The position numbers and the translations under genes are program-made. From Bradyrhizobium sp. RP6 (GTDB lineage Bacteria; Pseudomonadota; Alphaproteobacteria; Rhizobiales; Xanthobacteraceae): a DNA stretch of 64,000 nt. The stretch spans positions 88,992 to 152,991 of the forward strand of contig NZ_RQIT01000017.1 of the NCBI RefSeq assembly GCF_003837805.1, in the 5' to 3' direction. The notes beneath the pieces were generated by a model. That model was not told the origin of the DNA, did not search any database, and worked only from the letters and a program-made list of their open reading frames with translations. Below, in pieces: positions 35,265 through 43,901 of this stretch; within the stretch, counting starts at the first letter, position 1, and every line of letters begins with the position of its first letter.

Positions 35265-35294
35265 GCCAGCGCTGCGCCGTTTACCAGCGCTGGC
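35265..35294 (-). terminator. Hairpin ending the channel operon
   Basis: 10-bp perfect stem GCCAGCGCTG / CAGCGCTGGC with a 10-base loop, about 20 bp after the stop of the leftward operon. No T-run follows on the minus strand (CTTCTTGATC), so it may be an attenuated or processing site rather than an efficient terminator. Confidence 0.4.
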
Positions 35295-35314
35295 CTGCGG
35301 TGATGATGAAGGGC

Positions 35315-35920
35315 CTATCGCTCGTCCTTGGGCGGCATCCGGGGCGGCGGAATCGGGGTGAACACCGCGCCTTGCGCGCCGGCCGGCGGCGCATTGAACT
35401 CACCGGTCGAGGAATCGCCGCCGCTTGTCTCCAAAATGGTCTTGGGCGTCACATATTCCCGGACCATGTCGATCAGGCTGCCGTCGCCGCCGCCGAAATC
35501 CGCGGCCCGCCCGCCTTGAGGGTGACCGGCTGCGATCTCGTTCTGCGCGGCATGGGTCTTGTCGGCCAGCCTGTCGTCGTACGGCACCCGGAAGGCCCGG
35601 GGGATGCCGCTCGGACGATTGTCCTCATCCAGCGCCTCGACCCACAGATAGATCGAGCCGGGATCGCCTTCCAGTGAGTGCGGCTCGACAATGCGGGCCT
35701 GGAGCAGCTTGAAGGCGGAGGGCATCCGTTCGGAGCTGGCCCAGCCGAGCAGCCCGCGCATCTCGGTAAAGCTCACGACATAGAAGGTGCTGGTCACGAC
35801 CACGGCGACCGCCTTCAATGACCAGTGCAACCGCGCATAGACCAGCACGACCAGCAGCAGAGCGCCGATGACCGCGTAGGCGACCGACAGCGTCAGGATG
35901 ACGGTTTGCAGATTACTCAC
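35315..35920 (-). CDS. Unrecognised membrane-anchored protein, third gene of channel operon
   Basis: 201 aa. Two N-terminal membrane helices at about 6-28 and 33-52, then a soluble domain (residues 60-155) and a proline-rich C-terminal tail (APPAGAQGAVFTPIPPPRMPPK). I recognise no family. It overlaps the middle gene by 8 bp and is last in the operon with the TolQ/MotA-like channel, so a role in the same complex is inferred from coupling. The soluble part contains YLWVEALDEDNRPSGIPRAFRVPYDD. Confidence 0.78.
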   Translation of the reverse strand: MSNLQTVILTLSVAYAVIGALLLVVLVYARLHWSLKAVAVVVTSTFYVVSFTEMRGLLGWASSERMPSAFKLLQARIVEPHSLEGDPGSIYLWVEALDEDNRPSGIPRAFRVPYDDRLADKTHAAQNEIAAGHPQGGRAADFGGGDGSLIDMVREYVTPKTILETSGGDSSTGEFNAPPAGAQGAVFTPIPPPRMPPKDER

Positions 35921-36584
35921 GGCGCATCCTCACACCGGTCTTCGGATCGATGTCGGCGCCGTTGGCGCGCACGTTGCGGAACGTCTCCAGCAGGGATTTC
36001 GGCCGCTGGTCGACATTGATGACCTTGCCCTCGGAATCGAGCCGGAAACGCACCGCGGTCTTCTCGTCGCCGGTATGGCCGAGCACGAGCTTGTTGTCGA
36101 AGATCACCTGCGCGGTCGGGTTGAGCTTCTGCACCTTCACGCTCGCCGTAACAGGCTCGCCGGTCGTTGCCTGGAAATGCGAAACGTTGACGGTGTATTC
36201 GCCGGCGACGATGCCGCGCACCGTGACGATCTCCTCGCGGATCGGCGAAGCGATCTTCTTGCCGTTGACGATGATGAAATCATTGGCCCCGCCGCGGTCG
36301 TCGCGGTCGAGCGTGAGGAAACCGGCCTCGCGGTGGCGATACCAGGCGATGTTGCCGGCGGGATCCTGCACGAAGAGGTCGAGATCGTCAGGATGATTGT
36401 CCGGCCAGTCCATCGTGATGATGAACTCCGCCTTGGAATCGATCTTGCCTTCCTTGGCGTCCGGCGAGACCGCGAGCAGCGCCAGGAAGAACAGGAACGC
36501 GATCACCTGGAGCGCCTTGAACAGCATCACGCCCAGCGGATCGAACGGCTCCTCGCGCGGATAGAGACCGAAATCATCCATCAT
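35913..36584 (-). CDS. Unrecognised periplasmic-domain protein with DUF2135-like motif
   Basis: 223 aa. One N-terminal membrane helix (about 20-40) and a large periplasmic part. Residues 58-100 (TMDWPDNHPDDLDLFVQDP, then YRHREAGFLTLDRDD) resemble the beta-sandwich motif of DUF2135/YfaP proteins (W..DLDL.V.DP.G), and GEYTVNVSHF follows. Topology is like ExbD/TolR (one helix, periplasmic domain), but it has no TolR-like sequence or plug Asp in the helix. Overlaps neighbours by 4 and 8 bp. Function not known. Confidence 0.8.
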   Translation of the reverse strand: MMDDFGLYPREEPFDPLGVMLFKALQVIAFLFFLALLAVSPDAKEGKIDSKAEFIITMDWPDNHPDDLDLFVQDPAGNIAWYRHREAGFLTLDRDDRGGANDFIIVNGKKIASPIREEIVTVRGIVAGEYTVNVSHFQATTGEPVTASVKVQKLNPTAQVIFDNKLVLGHTGDEKTAVRFRLDSEGKVINVDQRPKSLLETFRNVRANGADIDPKTGVRMRRE

Positions 36585-37351
36585 GACGGCGCACCGGAAC
36601 CTTTGCGCTCCAGCACCGGCGTCACGTAGGTCTCCGTCAGCACCACCGCATCCGAGAACACCCGCTGGGTCGCGGTATCCAGCATGTAATACTGGATCCG
36701 GACCAGGATCGAGCCGACGAGGCCGGCCAGTGTCGTGTACATCGCGACCGCCATGCCGTCGCTCATCAAGCCCATCGAGGAACGCATCGCGACCTTGTCG
36801 GCGGCATCCAGCCCCGCGATCGGCGCCAGCATGATGATGAAGCCGATAATGGTGCCGAGCAGGCCGAGCTTCATCAGCGTATCGGAGACGAAAGCACCGA
36901 AGCCGTTGGAGCCCCGCAAGCGATCAGCGAGGTTTCGCAATAGCAGCGTCTGGTCGACCGGCCGGTAGTCCTGCGCCGCAGCTTTCGTCACCAGGCTCTG
37001 GATGTGGTCGCGGACCAGTCCGCGCGGCAGCACGGCCGCACTCGCATCCAGCACCTTGCTGCCGTCCGGCGCCGCCAGCACCGCCCGGCAGCGCCGCGCC
37101 GCTGCGCCTTCACGCGCAATCGCCCGCGTGCGCAGGAAGCAGTGGCCGCAGGTGAGGACATAAAGCAGCGCGATCACGCTGGAAATGTAGGTCCGGTCCG
37201 AGGTCAGCATCAGGTGGATCAGGCCGAAGCGCCACAGCAGCACGACGGCGAAGATCGAGAGCCCGGTGAAGATCATCCAGAACAGCAGCGCGCTGCGCTC
37301 GGAGGGATCGGTCGAGGTCCCCGCGATCGGTCCAATCGTGATCGAACTCAT
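36581..37351 (-). CDS. MotA/TolQ/ExbB-like proton channel protein
   Basis: 256 aa from ATG 37351 (AGGAG upstream). Four membrane helices: about 20-45, 55-72, 158-178 and 196-218. The conserved core LGLLGTIIGF (third helix) and GMAVAMYTTLAGLVGS (fourth helix) match the MotA/TolQ/ExbB family, which uses proton-motive force to drive a partner. No ExbD/TolR or MotB gene follows; the next two genes are the unrecognised membrane-anchored proteins. First gene of a three-gene operon transcribed away from the two-component genes. Confidence 0.83.
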   Translation of the reverse strand: MSSITIGPIAGTSTDPSERSALLFWMIFTGLSIFAVVLLWRFGLIHLMLTSDRTYISSVIALLYVLTCGHCFLRTRAIAREGAAARRCRAVLAAPDGSKVLDASAAVLPRGLVRDHIQSLVTKAAAQDYRPVDQTLLLRNLADRLRGSNGFGAFVSDTLMKLGLLGTIIGFIIMLAPIAGLDAADKVAMRSSMGLMSDGMAVAMYTTLAGLVGSILVRIQYYMLDTATQRVFSDAVVLTETYVTPVLERKGSGAPS

Positions 37352-37494
37352 GCTGCACCGCTCCTGGCTCGCAAGCACTGGCTTGCAACGCGTCCCCACC
37401 GATTAGATCAGAGCCGCCGTTTCAGGTCCAAAGACCCATGCCCAATCCGGCTTGGGAAATTTGCCCAAGCTGCAATTCACCCCAACCACTGCAA

Positions 37495-37523
37495 TTGGCA
37501 AGGCGCGTCGGCGTTGTTAGGCT
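37495..37523 (+). promoter_or_regulatory. Possible promoter of the two-component operon
   Basis: TTGGCA (37495-37500), 17 bp, then TAGGCT (37518-37523), followed about 29 bp later by the kinase ATG. Weak -10; identified only by spacing and position. Confidence 0.35.
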
Positions 37524-37551
37524 GACCTTACCAAACGTCGGGGGTGATCGC

Positions 37552-38919
37552 ATGCGCCTCGTGCTTCAGCTTGTCGCCCGTTTGCTGCTCATCGTCGTGC
37601 TCTGCCTCGGAGCCGCGACCTTGTGGGCCACGTTCGAGGCCCATCGCAGCGTCGACCGCGCGACTGCTGCCTCGGCGCAGCGGGTCGCGCAGGCGCTACG
37701 GGCGCTGTATTGGCGCGAGCTTTTGTTGCGCAGCAGCAGAGCCCGCGAGCATCTGCTGCCGGTTCCAGACTGGCGCACGCTGGAGACGATGAAGCTGATC
37801 TCGCCTGGCGTCTGCGTCGAGTTCCAGCCGGCCGCGGCTTTCGAGAAGCCGCTCTGCGGCCAAAGCGAGGGGCTGGGCGCGACGCCGCCGCGCTGGTTCG
37901 CCGCCATCGTGCCCACCTTCCTCGGCAGCCACGCCGAGGTCATCCGGCCCGTCAGTCCCCGCGCCGCTTCTGCCGGCACGGTGGTCGCGACGCCGGACGG
38001 CGCGGCGGCCGTCTCGCTGGCGTGGGAGTACATCCTCAACGTGATCGATGTCGCGCTGCTGATGGCGGCGGCAATCGGGCTGTTGGCGTCGCTCGCGATC
38101 GCACATGCGCTGGCGCCGGCGCGCGCGATCGTCACCGCCCTGCAGCGCATGGCACGCGGTCAATATCGCACGAAACTGCCGCGCTTCCGCTCGATGGAGC
38201 TGGCGATGATCGGCAGCGCCGTCGGCGAGCTCGGCGACCGGCTGGAGGAAGCTACCGAGCAGCGCGCCGCCCTGACGCGGCGCCTGATCGAAATCCGCGA
38301 CGACGAGCGCCGCGCCCTCGCCCGCGAGCTGCACGACGAGTTCGGGCAGAATCTCTCCGCTATTCTCGCCTTCGCCAACACAATCGAGACTGCGAGCACG
38401 AAGGACGACAGCACGGGAATCGCTCAGGATGCGCGCATGATCTCGCAGGCCACCCATCATCTGATGGCCTCGCTGCGCGACGCCTTGAAGCGTCTGCGCA
38501 ATCCGCTGCCCGACGAGCTCGGGCTCGAGGCAAGCCTCGTCAATCTCGTCGACAGCTGGCGCTCGCAGAGCGCGGCGCGGCCGACGATTCAGCTCGATCT
38601 CAGGGGTGACCTCACCGACATCAGCGGTCCGGCCGCCACCACGGCCTATCGCGTGGCACAGGAATGCCTGACCAACGCGCTGCGTCACGGCGTCGCGCGC
38701 GAGATCAGCTTGCGCGTCGAACGCCGTGCCGGCGAGGACGATGCGCTGCTGATCCGCGTCGAGGACGACGGCGGCGGCGACGCGTCCCGTGTCGCGCGGT
38801 CGAACGGGTACGGCCTGACCGGCATCCGCGAGCGGGTCACGGCAGCCGGCGGATCGCTGTCGATCCTGCCTGCCCGCGGCGGCCTCAGCGTTGCCGCCAC
38901 CATCCCGCTCGCTGCGTGA
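37552..38919 (+). CDS. NarX/UhpB-type sensor histidine kinase
   Basis: 455 aa from ATG 37552 with GGGGG upstream (an ORF from 37438 is longer but unsupported). Two membrane helices (about 8-27 and 160-188) flank a periplasmic domain with two cysteines (C88, C102). HAMP follows (MARGQYRTKLPRF), then HisKA_3 with phospho-His H261 in RELHDEFGQNL, and an ATPase with QECLTNALRHGVA and GYGLTGIRER. Two bp of coding gap separate it from the regulator gene, so they are one operon. Signal unknown. Confidence 0.9.
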   Translation: MRLVLQLVARLLLIVVLCLGAATLWATFEAHRSVDRATAASAQRVAQALRALYWRELLLRSSRAREHLLPVPDWRTLETMKLISPGVCVEFQPAAAFEKPLCGQSEGLGATPPRWFAAIVPTFLGSHAEVIRPVSPRAASAGTVVATPDGAAAVSLAWEYILNVIDVALLMAAAIGLLASLAIAHALAPARAIVTALQRMARGQYRTKLPRFRSMELAMIGSAVGELGDRLEEATEQRAALTRRLIEIRDDERRALARELHDEFGQNLSAILAFANTIETASTKDDSTGIAQDARMISQATHHLMASLRDALKRLRNPLPDELGLEASLVNLVDSWRSQSAARPTIQLDLRGDLTDISGPAATTAYRVAQECLTNALRHGVAREISLRVERRAGEDDALLIRVEDDGGGDASRVARSNGYGLTGIRERVTAAGGSLSILPARGGLSVAATIPLAA

Positions 38920-38926
38920 GGCCGGG

Positions 38927-39580
38927 ATGAGCGAGGTTGCAGCAACAGGCATCTCCGTGCTGCTGGTCGACGACCACCCGATCGTGCGGCAAGGCTATCG
39001 GCGCGTGCTGGAAAGCCAGGGCGATCTGCATGTCGTGGCGGAAGCCGACAACGCCGCGGACGCCTACGGCGCGTTCAAGGCGCATGACCCCGACGTCGTC
39101 GTGCTCGATATCTCGATGCCAGGCGCGAGCGGGCTGGAGGCCATCCGCAATATCCGCGCGCGCAGCCCACGGGCGCGGATCCTCGTCTTCACCATGCACA
39201 ACGAAGCCGTGCTGGTGAAGGCCGCCTTTGGCGCGGGCGCCAGCGGCTTCGTCACCAAGAGCAGCGAGCCCTCTGCCGTCGTGACCGCGATTCGCAGCGT
39301 CGCCCGCGGCGAGCGCGCCATGAGCGACGACATCGCGCATATTCTGGCCGAGGACAGCCTGTCGTCGACGGGTTCGCCGCTGGACCAGCTGGGCGAGCGC
39401 GAGATCGAGATTCTGCGCCAATTCGCCGATGGCGCCACCACCGAGCAGATCGCAACGCATCTCAATCTCAGCGTCAAGACGGTGCAGAACTATCACTATC
39501 TGATCAAGACCAAGACCGGCGCGCGTACGGATGCGCAGCTCGTGCGGCTGGCCGCGACCTGTGGGCTGACGAGGATCTAA
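38927..39580 (+). CDS. NarL/FixJ-family response regulator
   Basis: 217 aa from ATG 38927. Receiver: acidic pair DDH at 15-17, phospho-acceptor D61 in VVLDISMPG, Lys in FVTKSSEPSAV. C-terminal LuxR-type helix-turn-helix: LGEREIEILRQFADGATTEQ IATHLNLSVKTVQNY. Partner of the adjacent NarX-type kinase. The gap from its kinase stop is 7 bp. Confidence 0.92.
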   Translation: MSEVAATGISVLLVDDHPIVRQGYRRVLESQGDLHVVAEADNAADAYGAFKAHDPDVVVLDISMPGASGLEAIRNIRARSPRARILVFTMHNEAVLVKAAFGAGASGFVTKSSEPSAVVTAIRSVARGERAMSDDIAHILAEDSLSSTGSPLDQLGEREIEILRQFADGATTEQIATHLNLSVKTVQNYHYLIKTKTGARTDAQLVRLAATCGLTRI

Positions 39581-39639
39581 CAGCAAAGCTGCCGTACTGC
39601 CCTAGTCCCTCGAAGCTTCTCAATCTGCTGAACGAAATT

Positions 39640-39665
39640 GGAACGGAGCCGATCCGGCTCCGGTT
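39640..39665 (+). promoter_or_regulatory. EcfG-like general-stress promoter
   Basis: GGAAC (39640-39644), 17 bp, then GGTT (39662-39665), matching the alphaproteobacterial EcfG consensus GGAAC-N16/17-CGTT at 8 of 9 positions. It lies 28-53 bp ahead of the ATG at 39693, with an AAGGAG ribosome site between them. Confidence 0.5.
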
Positions 39666-39692
39666 AGTACGACAGAGAAGGAGCAAAGGGTC

Positions 39693-39995
39693 ATGAGTAA
39701 GGGTCATCACAGAGCAGTAGACCATCCCCCGATTATCACCGTAGGCGAGCTCATCGACGAACTTTGCCGCCTGCCGGACACGGCCGTCGTCCACTTTCGC
39801 TGCCCCATGTTCGACCAGGAGCTGACGTTCTACCGCCTTCGAAAGCGGTCAAAGGACGCCGTCGAAATCGCGGTCAATGCCTACCCGGATAGTCCGCCGG
39901 TCGTGCCATCCGATCCTGCTCTGCACACTCGAAAACACCCGGCTTCCTCGCCCTCGCTTCGCTATGGCGCCGCTCTCCAGAAGACGCGAGGCTGA
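39693..39995 (+). CDS. Unrecognised 100-aa protein under putative stress promoter
   Basis: 100 aa; AAGGAG 9 nt ahead of the ATG. The N-terminal 65 residues (HHRAVDHPPIITVGELIDEL, then PDTAVVHFRCPMFDQELTFYRLRKR) have a mixed alpha/beta pattern; the C-terminal third is proline/serine-rich and likely disordered. One Cys pair (C28, C37). I recognise no family. An EcfG-like promoter upstream suggests induction by stress. Confidence 0.62.
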   Translation: MSKGHHRAVDHPPIITVGELIDELCRLPDTAVVHFRCPMFDQELTFYRLRKRSKDAVEIAVNAYPDSPPVVPSDPALHTRKHPASSPSLRYGAALQKTRG

Positions 39996-40029
39996 TCGGC
40001 AGCACCCGGGATGAATGGGTCCTGCTGCC

Positions 40030-40617
40030 TCAGGCCGCCTTCAGCCCGCGCAGCAGCAGAGCGAGCGTCGCATCGACGCGTGCGGAGAGATCAGCGTCCT
40101 TCCACTCGTCGGCATGGGCCGGATGGTGGAAGCGGACGGTCGCATCGAAGATCGCTCGCGCGGTTGCCTTGACGTCGCCCACGGCGAATTCGCCTCGCTT
40201 TACGCCATCGGTCAGGATCGCCGCGATCTGGTCGATCATGGTGTCCTTGTGACATTTGACGGCCGCGCAGGCCTCGCGCGCCAGCGTCAGGTAAGTCTCG
40301 AACATTTCAGGGTCGTCGAGCACGCGCGAACGCTTGGCTGCGAACAGCGTGCGCAGCCAGCGGTCCAGCCTGTCCGGCGCCGGCCCCTGCTCGTTCGCGA
40401 TCGCCAGCAAGGGCGCGTCGATGCGGTCCAGCCAGCGTTTGGCAACGGCCTCGCGCAGCGAGGCCTTGCTGGGAAAATGGCGATAGACGCTGCCGTGGCT
40501 CACATCGAGCGCGCGGGCAACGTCGACCACGGTGGCCTTGGCAAGTCCGTAGCGCCTGAGCACATCCTCGGTGACTTCGAGGATCCGCTCCGGCGTCAAG
40601 ACAACGGCTTCATTCAT
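40030..40617 (-). CDS. TetR-family transcriptional regulator
   Basis: 195 aa. Helix-turn-helix TVVDVARALDVSHGSVYRHFPSK, with C-terminal ligand-binding domain (TetR_C type, FHHPAHADEW). It appears downstream of a 33-codon microprotein under a promoter whose -35 is inside a palindrome, so it is likely autoregulated. The usual structural target gene of such regulators is not adjacent in this window apart from the microprotein. Confidence 0.9.
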   Translation of the reverse strand: MNEAVVLTPERILEVTEDVLRRYGLAKATVVDVARALDVSHGSVYRHFPSKASLREAVAKRWLDRIDAPLLAIANEQGPAPDRLDRWLRTLFAAKRSRVLDDPEMFETYLTLAREACAAVKCHKDTMIDQIAAILTDGVKRGEFAVGDVKATARAIFDATVRFHHPAHADEWKDADLSARVDATLALLLRGLKAA

Positions 40618-40708
40618 GCCAGCACCATGTTCCCGTTTTGGGGCTCAGTTACCCGGCAGTAGGGCTGCTTCCGAAGCGCCCTTGCCGGCCGTTCGGAAAG
40701 CCTATGCC

Positions 40709-40810
40709 TTAATGAGGCAGTTTTGCAGCCTGCGCCGCGATCTGGCGCGCCACCAGCAAATTGAGCCAATGCCCAATCACGCCGGTGAAGTTGAGGATTT
40801 CGGTCGTCAT
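40709..40810 (-). CDS. 33-aa microprotein ahead of tetR
   Basis: 33 aa: starts MTTEILNFTGVIGHWLNLLV, then ARQIAAQAAKLPH. It has an amphipathic or mildly hydrophobic helix around residues 8-24 and a basic end. GGAG lies 10 nt before the ATG. It sits between the promoter/operator and tetR, 92 bp ahead of the TetR ATG. No family recognised; too short for usual gene finders. Confidence 0.5.
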   Translation of the reverse strand: MTTEILNFTGVIGHWLNLLVARQIAAQAAKLPH

Positions 40811-41194
40811 TGTCGTAAGTCTCCATTCGTCCGCGCTCCCCGTTCTTCGATCCGCCCTCCGATCCGGGCTTGGTTCGGATGTCGGGCTCCCCGGGGCTGT
40901 CGCGGGACGCCCAATCGGAGCGTCCGGGAAGGGATATACACGTCTCGCTGACAGATTTCAATATCTGTCAGTCAATGATCCGTGATTGACAGTTGGTTTC
41001 TGCGGCCAACGCCCCATCGGGAGACCGCTGCCGGCCGAGCCTGGGTGCTGGCGGCCTGCTCGGTCCAATCATCCCCCGCTACCTTGCCTCCGCCGTTTGT
41101 TTAGCCCTCCCCGCTCTGCTAAATCACGGCGTAAAAAGCATTTTGGCCGGCACAGCCCTCTCGGGCCGCCCGCCTACCTTGTTGGAGCCATCAG
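40811..41194. other. Gap between microprotein gene and purB
   Basis: 384 bp. Holds the leader and promoter/operator of the tetR transcript described separately (40933-40990). The remaining part, 40991-41194, shows no supported gene; a likely ribosome site TTGGAG precedes the purB ATG. Confidence 0.6.
40933..40971 (-). promoter_or_regulatory. Promoter and operator palindrome of the tetR operon
   Basis: On the minus strand a TTGAAA -35 (40961-40956) and TATATC -10 (40938-40933) are separated by exactly 17 bp. The -35 lies inside an inverted repeat with 9-bp arms CTGACAGAT / ATCTGTCAG (40948-40956 and 40963-40971). A second repeat GTCAAT-N8-ATTGAC follows at 40971-40990. TetR binding would occlude the promoter. 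Confidence 0.7.
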
Positions 41195-42502
<1,308 letters not shown>

Positions 42503-42508
42503 TATTTC

Positions 42509-42601
42509 GTCATTCCGGGGCACACGCGAAGCAATAACCCGGAATCTCGCGCTACAATCTCCAGATTCCGGGTTCGATGCTGCGCATCGCCCCGGAATGA
42601 C
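42509..42601. repeat. Dispersed palindromic repeat, family A copy 5
   Basis: Starts GTCATTCCGGGGC just after purB, ends CCCCGGAATGAC; interior contains CCAGATTCCGGGTTCGATGC, the same interior block as copies 1 and 3. The downstream gene's ATG lies 29 bp beyond its end. Confidence 0.8.
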
Positions 42602-42629
42602 GACAGAACCCAGAAGAAACGGATCCCTC

Positions 42630-43802
42630 ATGCCCATCGTCAACCGCGTTGCCGCCCTCTCCGACGAAATGGCCGCCTGGCGCCATGACTTCCACGAGAA
42701 CCCCGAGTTGCTCTACGAGGTCCACCGCACCGCCGGCATCGTCGCGGACCGCTTGCGCGAATTCGGCTGCGATGAGGTGGTAACGGGCATCGGCCGCACC
42801 GGCGTGGTCGGCGTGATCCGCGGCCGCAAGTCGGCCTCCGGCAAGACCATCGGCCTGCGCGCCGACATGGACGCGCTGCCGATCATGGAGACGTCGGGCG
42901 TGCCTTATGCCTCCAAGGTCCCCGGCAAGATGCACGCCTGCGGCCATGACGGCCACACAGCGATGCTGCTCGGCGCGGCCAAATATCTCGCCGAGACGCG
43001 TAATTTCGACGGCACCGCCGTGATGATCTTCCAGCCCGCCGAGGAAGGCGGTGGCGGCGGCAAGGCGATGGTCGAGGACGGGCTGATGACGCGCTGGAAC
43101 ATCCAGGAGGTCTACGGCATGCACAACATGCCGAACCTGCCCGAGGGCCATTTCGCCACCACGCCCGGGCCGATGCTCGCCTCCTCCGACAACATCCAGA
43201 TCATTGTTCGCGGCAAGGGTGGCCACGCCGGCGCCGGCCCGCACAAGTCGGTCGACAGCGTGCTGATCGGCTCGCAGATCGTGGGCGCGCTGCAATCGAT
43301 CGTCGCGCGCAACGTCGATCCGCTGAAATCGGCGGTTATCTCGATCACGCAATTCCATTCCGGCACCGCCTTCAACATCATCCCGGAGGTCGCCGAGCTC
43401 GCCGGCACCGTGCGTACGCTCGATCCGGAAGTGCGCGATCTCGTCGAACGCCGTATCGGCGAAGTCGCCGACAGCATCGCCCGTGCCTATGGCGGCTCGG
43501 CCGAAACGAAATACACGCGGATGTATCCGGTCACGATGAACCATGCCCGCGAGGCCGGCCTTGCCGCTGACGTCGCGCGCGACATCGTCGGCGCCGATCG
43601 CGTCAACGACAAATTCGTTCCGATGATGGGTGCCGAGGACTTCTCCTTCATGCTTGAAGCGCGTCCCGGCGCAATGGTGCTTGTCGGCATGGGCCCCGGC
43701 AACGAGTGCCACCACCCGGCCTATGTCTTCAACGACAACATCCTAGGCCACGGCGCCTCGTTCTGGGCGCGCCTGGTCGAGACGCGGATGCCGGCGGGTT
43801 AA
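42630..43802 (+). CDS. M20-family amidohydrolase (hippurate hydrolase type)
   Basis: 390 aa from ATG 42630; an upstream ATG at 42597 overlaps the repeat and has no ribosome site. Metal ligands of the M20D/amidohydrolase family: KMHACGHDGHTAMLLG, HNMPNLPEGHFA and MMGAEDFSFML. The dimerisation domain occupies about 175-290. Relatives hydrolyse N-acyl amino acids or auxin conjugates such as indole-acetyl-amino acids; substrate not assignable from sequence. Confidence 0.93.
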   Translation: MPIVNRVAALSDEMAAWRHDFHENPELLYEVHRTAGIVADRLREFGCDEVVTGIGRTGVVGVIRGRKSASGKTIGLRADMDALPIMETSGVPYASKVPGKMHACGHDGHTAMLLGAAKYLAETRNFDGTAVMIFQPAEEGGGGGKAMVEDGLMTRWNIQEVYGMHNMPNLPEGHFATTPGPMLASSDNIQIIVRGKGGHAGAGPHKSVDSVLIGSQIVGALQSIVARNVDPLKSAVISITQFHSGTAFNIIPEVAELAGTVRTLDPEVRDLVERRIGEVADSIARAYGGSAETKYTRMYPVTMNHAREAGLAADVARDIVGADRVNDKFVPMMGAEDFSFMLEARPGAMVLVGMGPGNECHHPAYVFNDNILGHGASFWARLVETRMPAG

Positions 43803-43821
43803 GACCGCAATCGCTGCGCTT

Positions 43822-43882
43822 GTAGCCGGGTGAGCGAAGCGACACCTGGGAAGCCCCCCAATATCGCTTCGCTCATCCGGGC
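43822..43882. repeat. Dispersed palindrome, family D
   Basis: GTAGCCGGGTGAGCGAAGCGA, then a short centre, then TCGCTTCGCTCATCCGGGC in inverted orientation. It sits between the amidohydrolase stop and the end of the acyl-CoA synthetase, where it could end both convergent transcripts. Confidence 0.7.
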
Positions 43883-43901
43883 GACAGTTCAACGCAAGCA
43901 C

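Noticed and set aside
37552..39580. An operon joining the channel genes and the two-component pair
   Set aside because: They are divergently transcribed; only a shared control region is possible.
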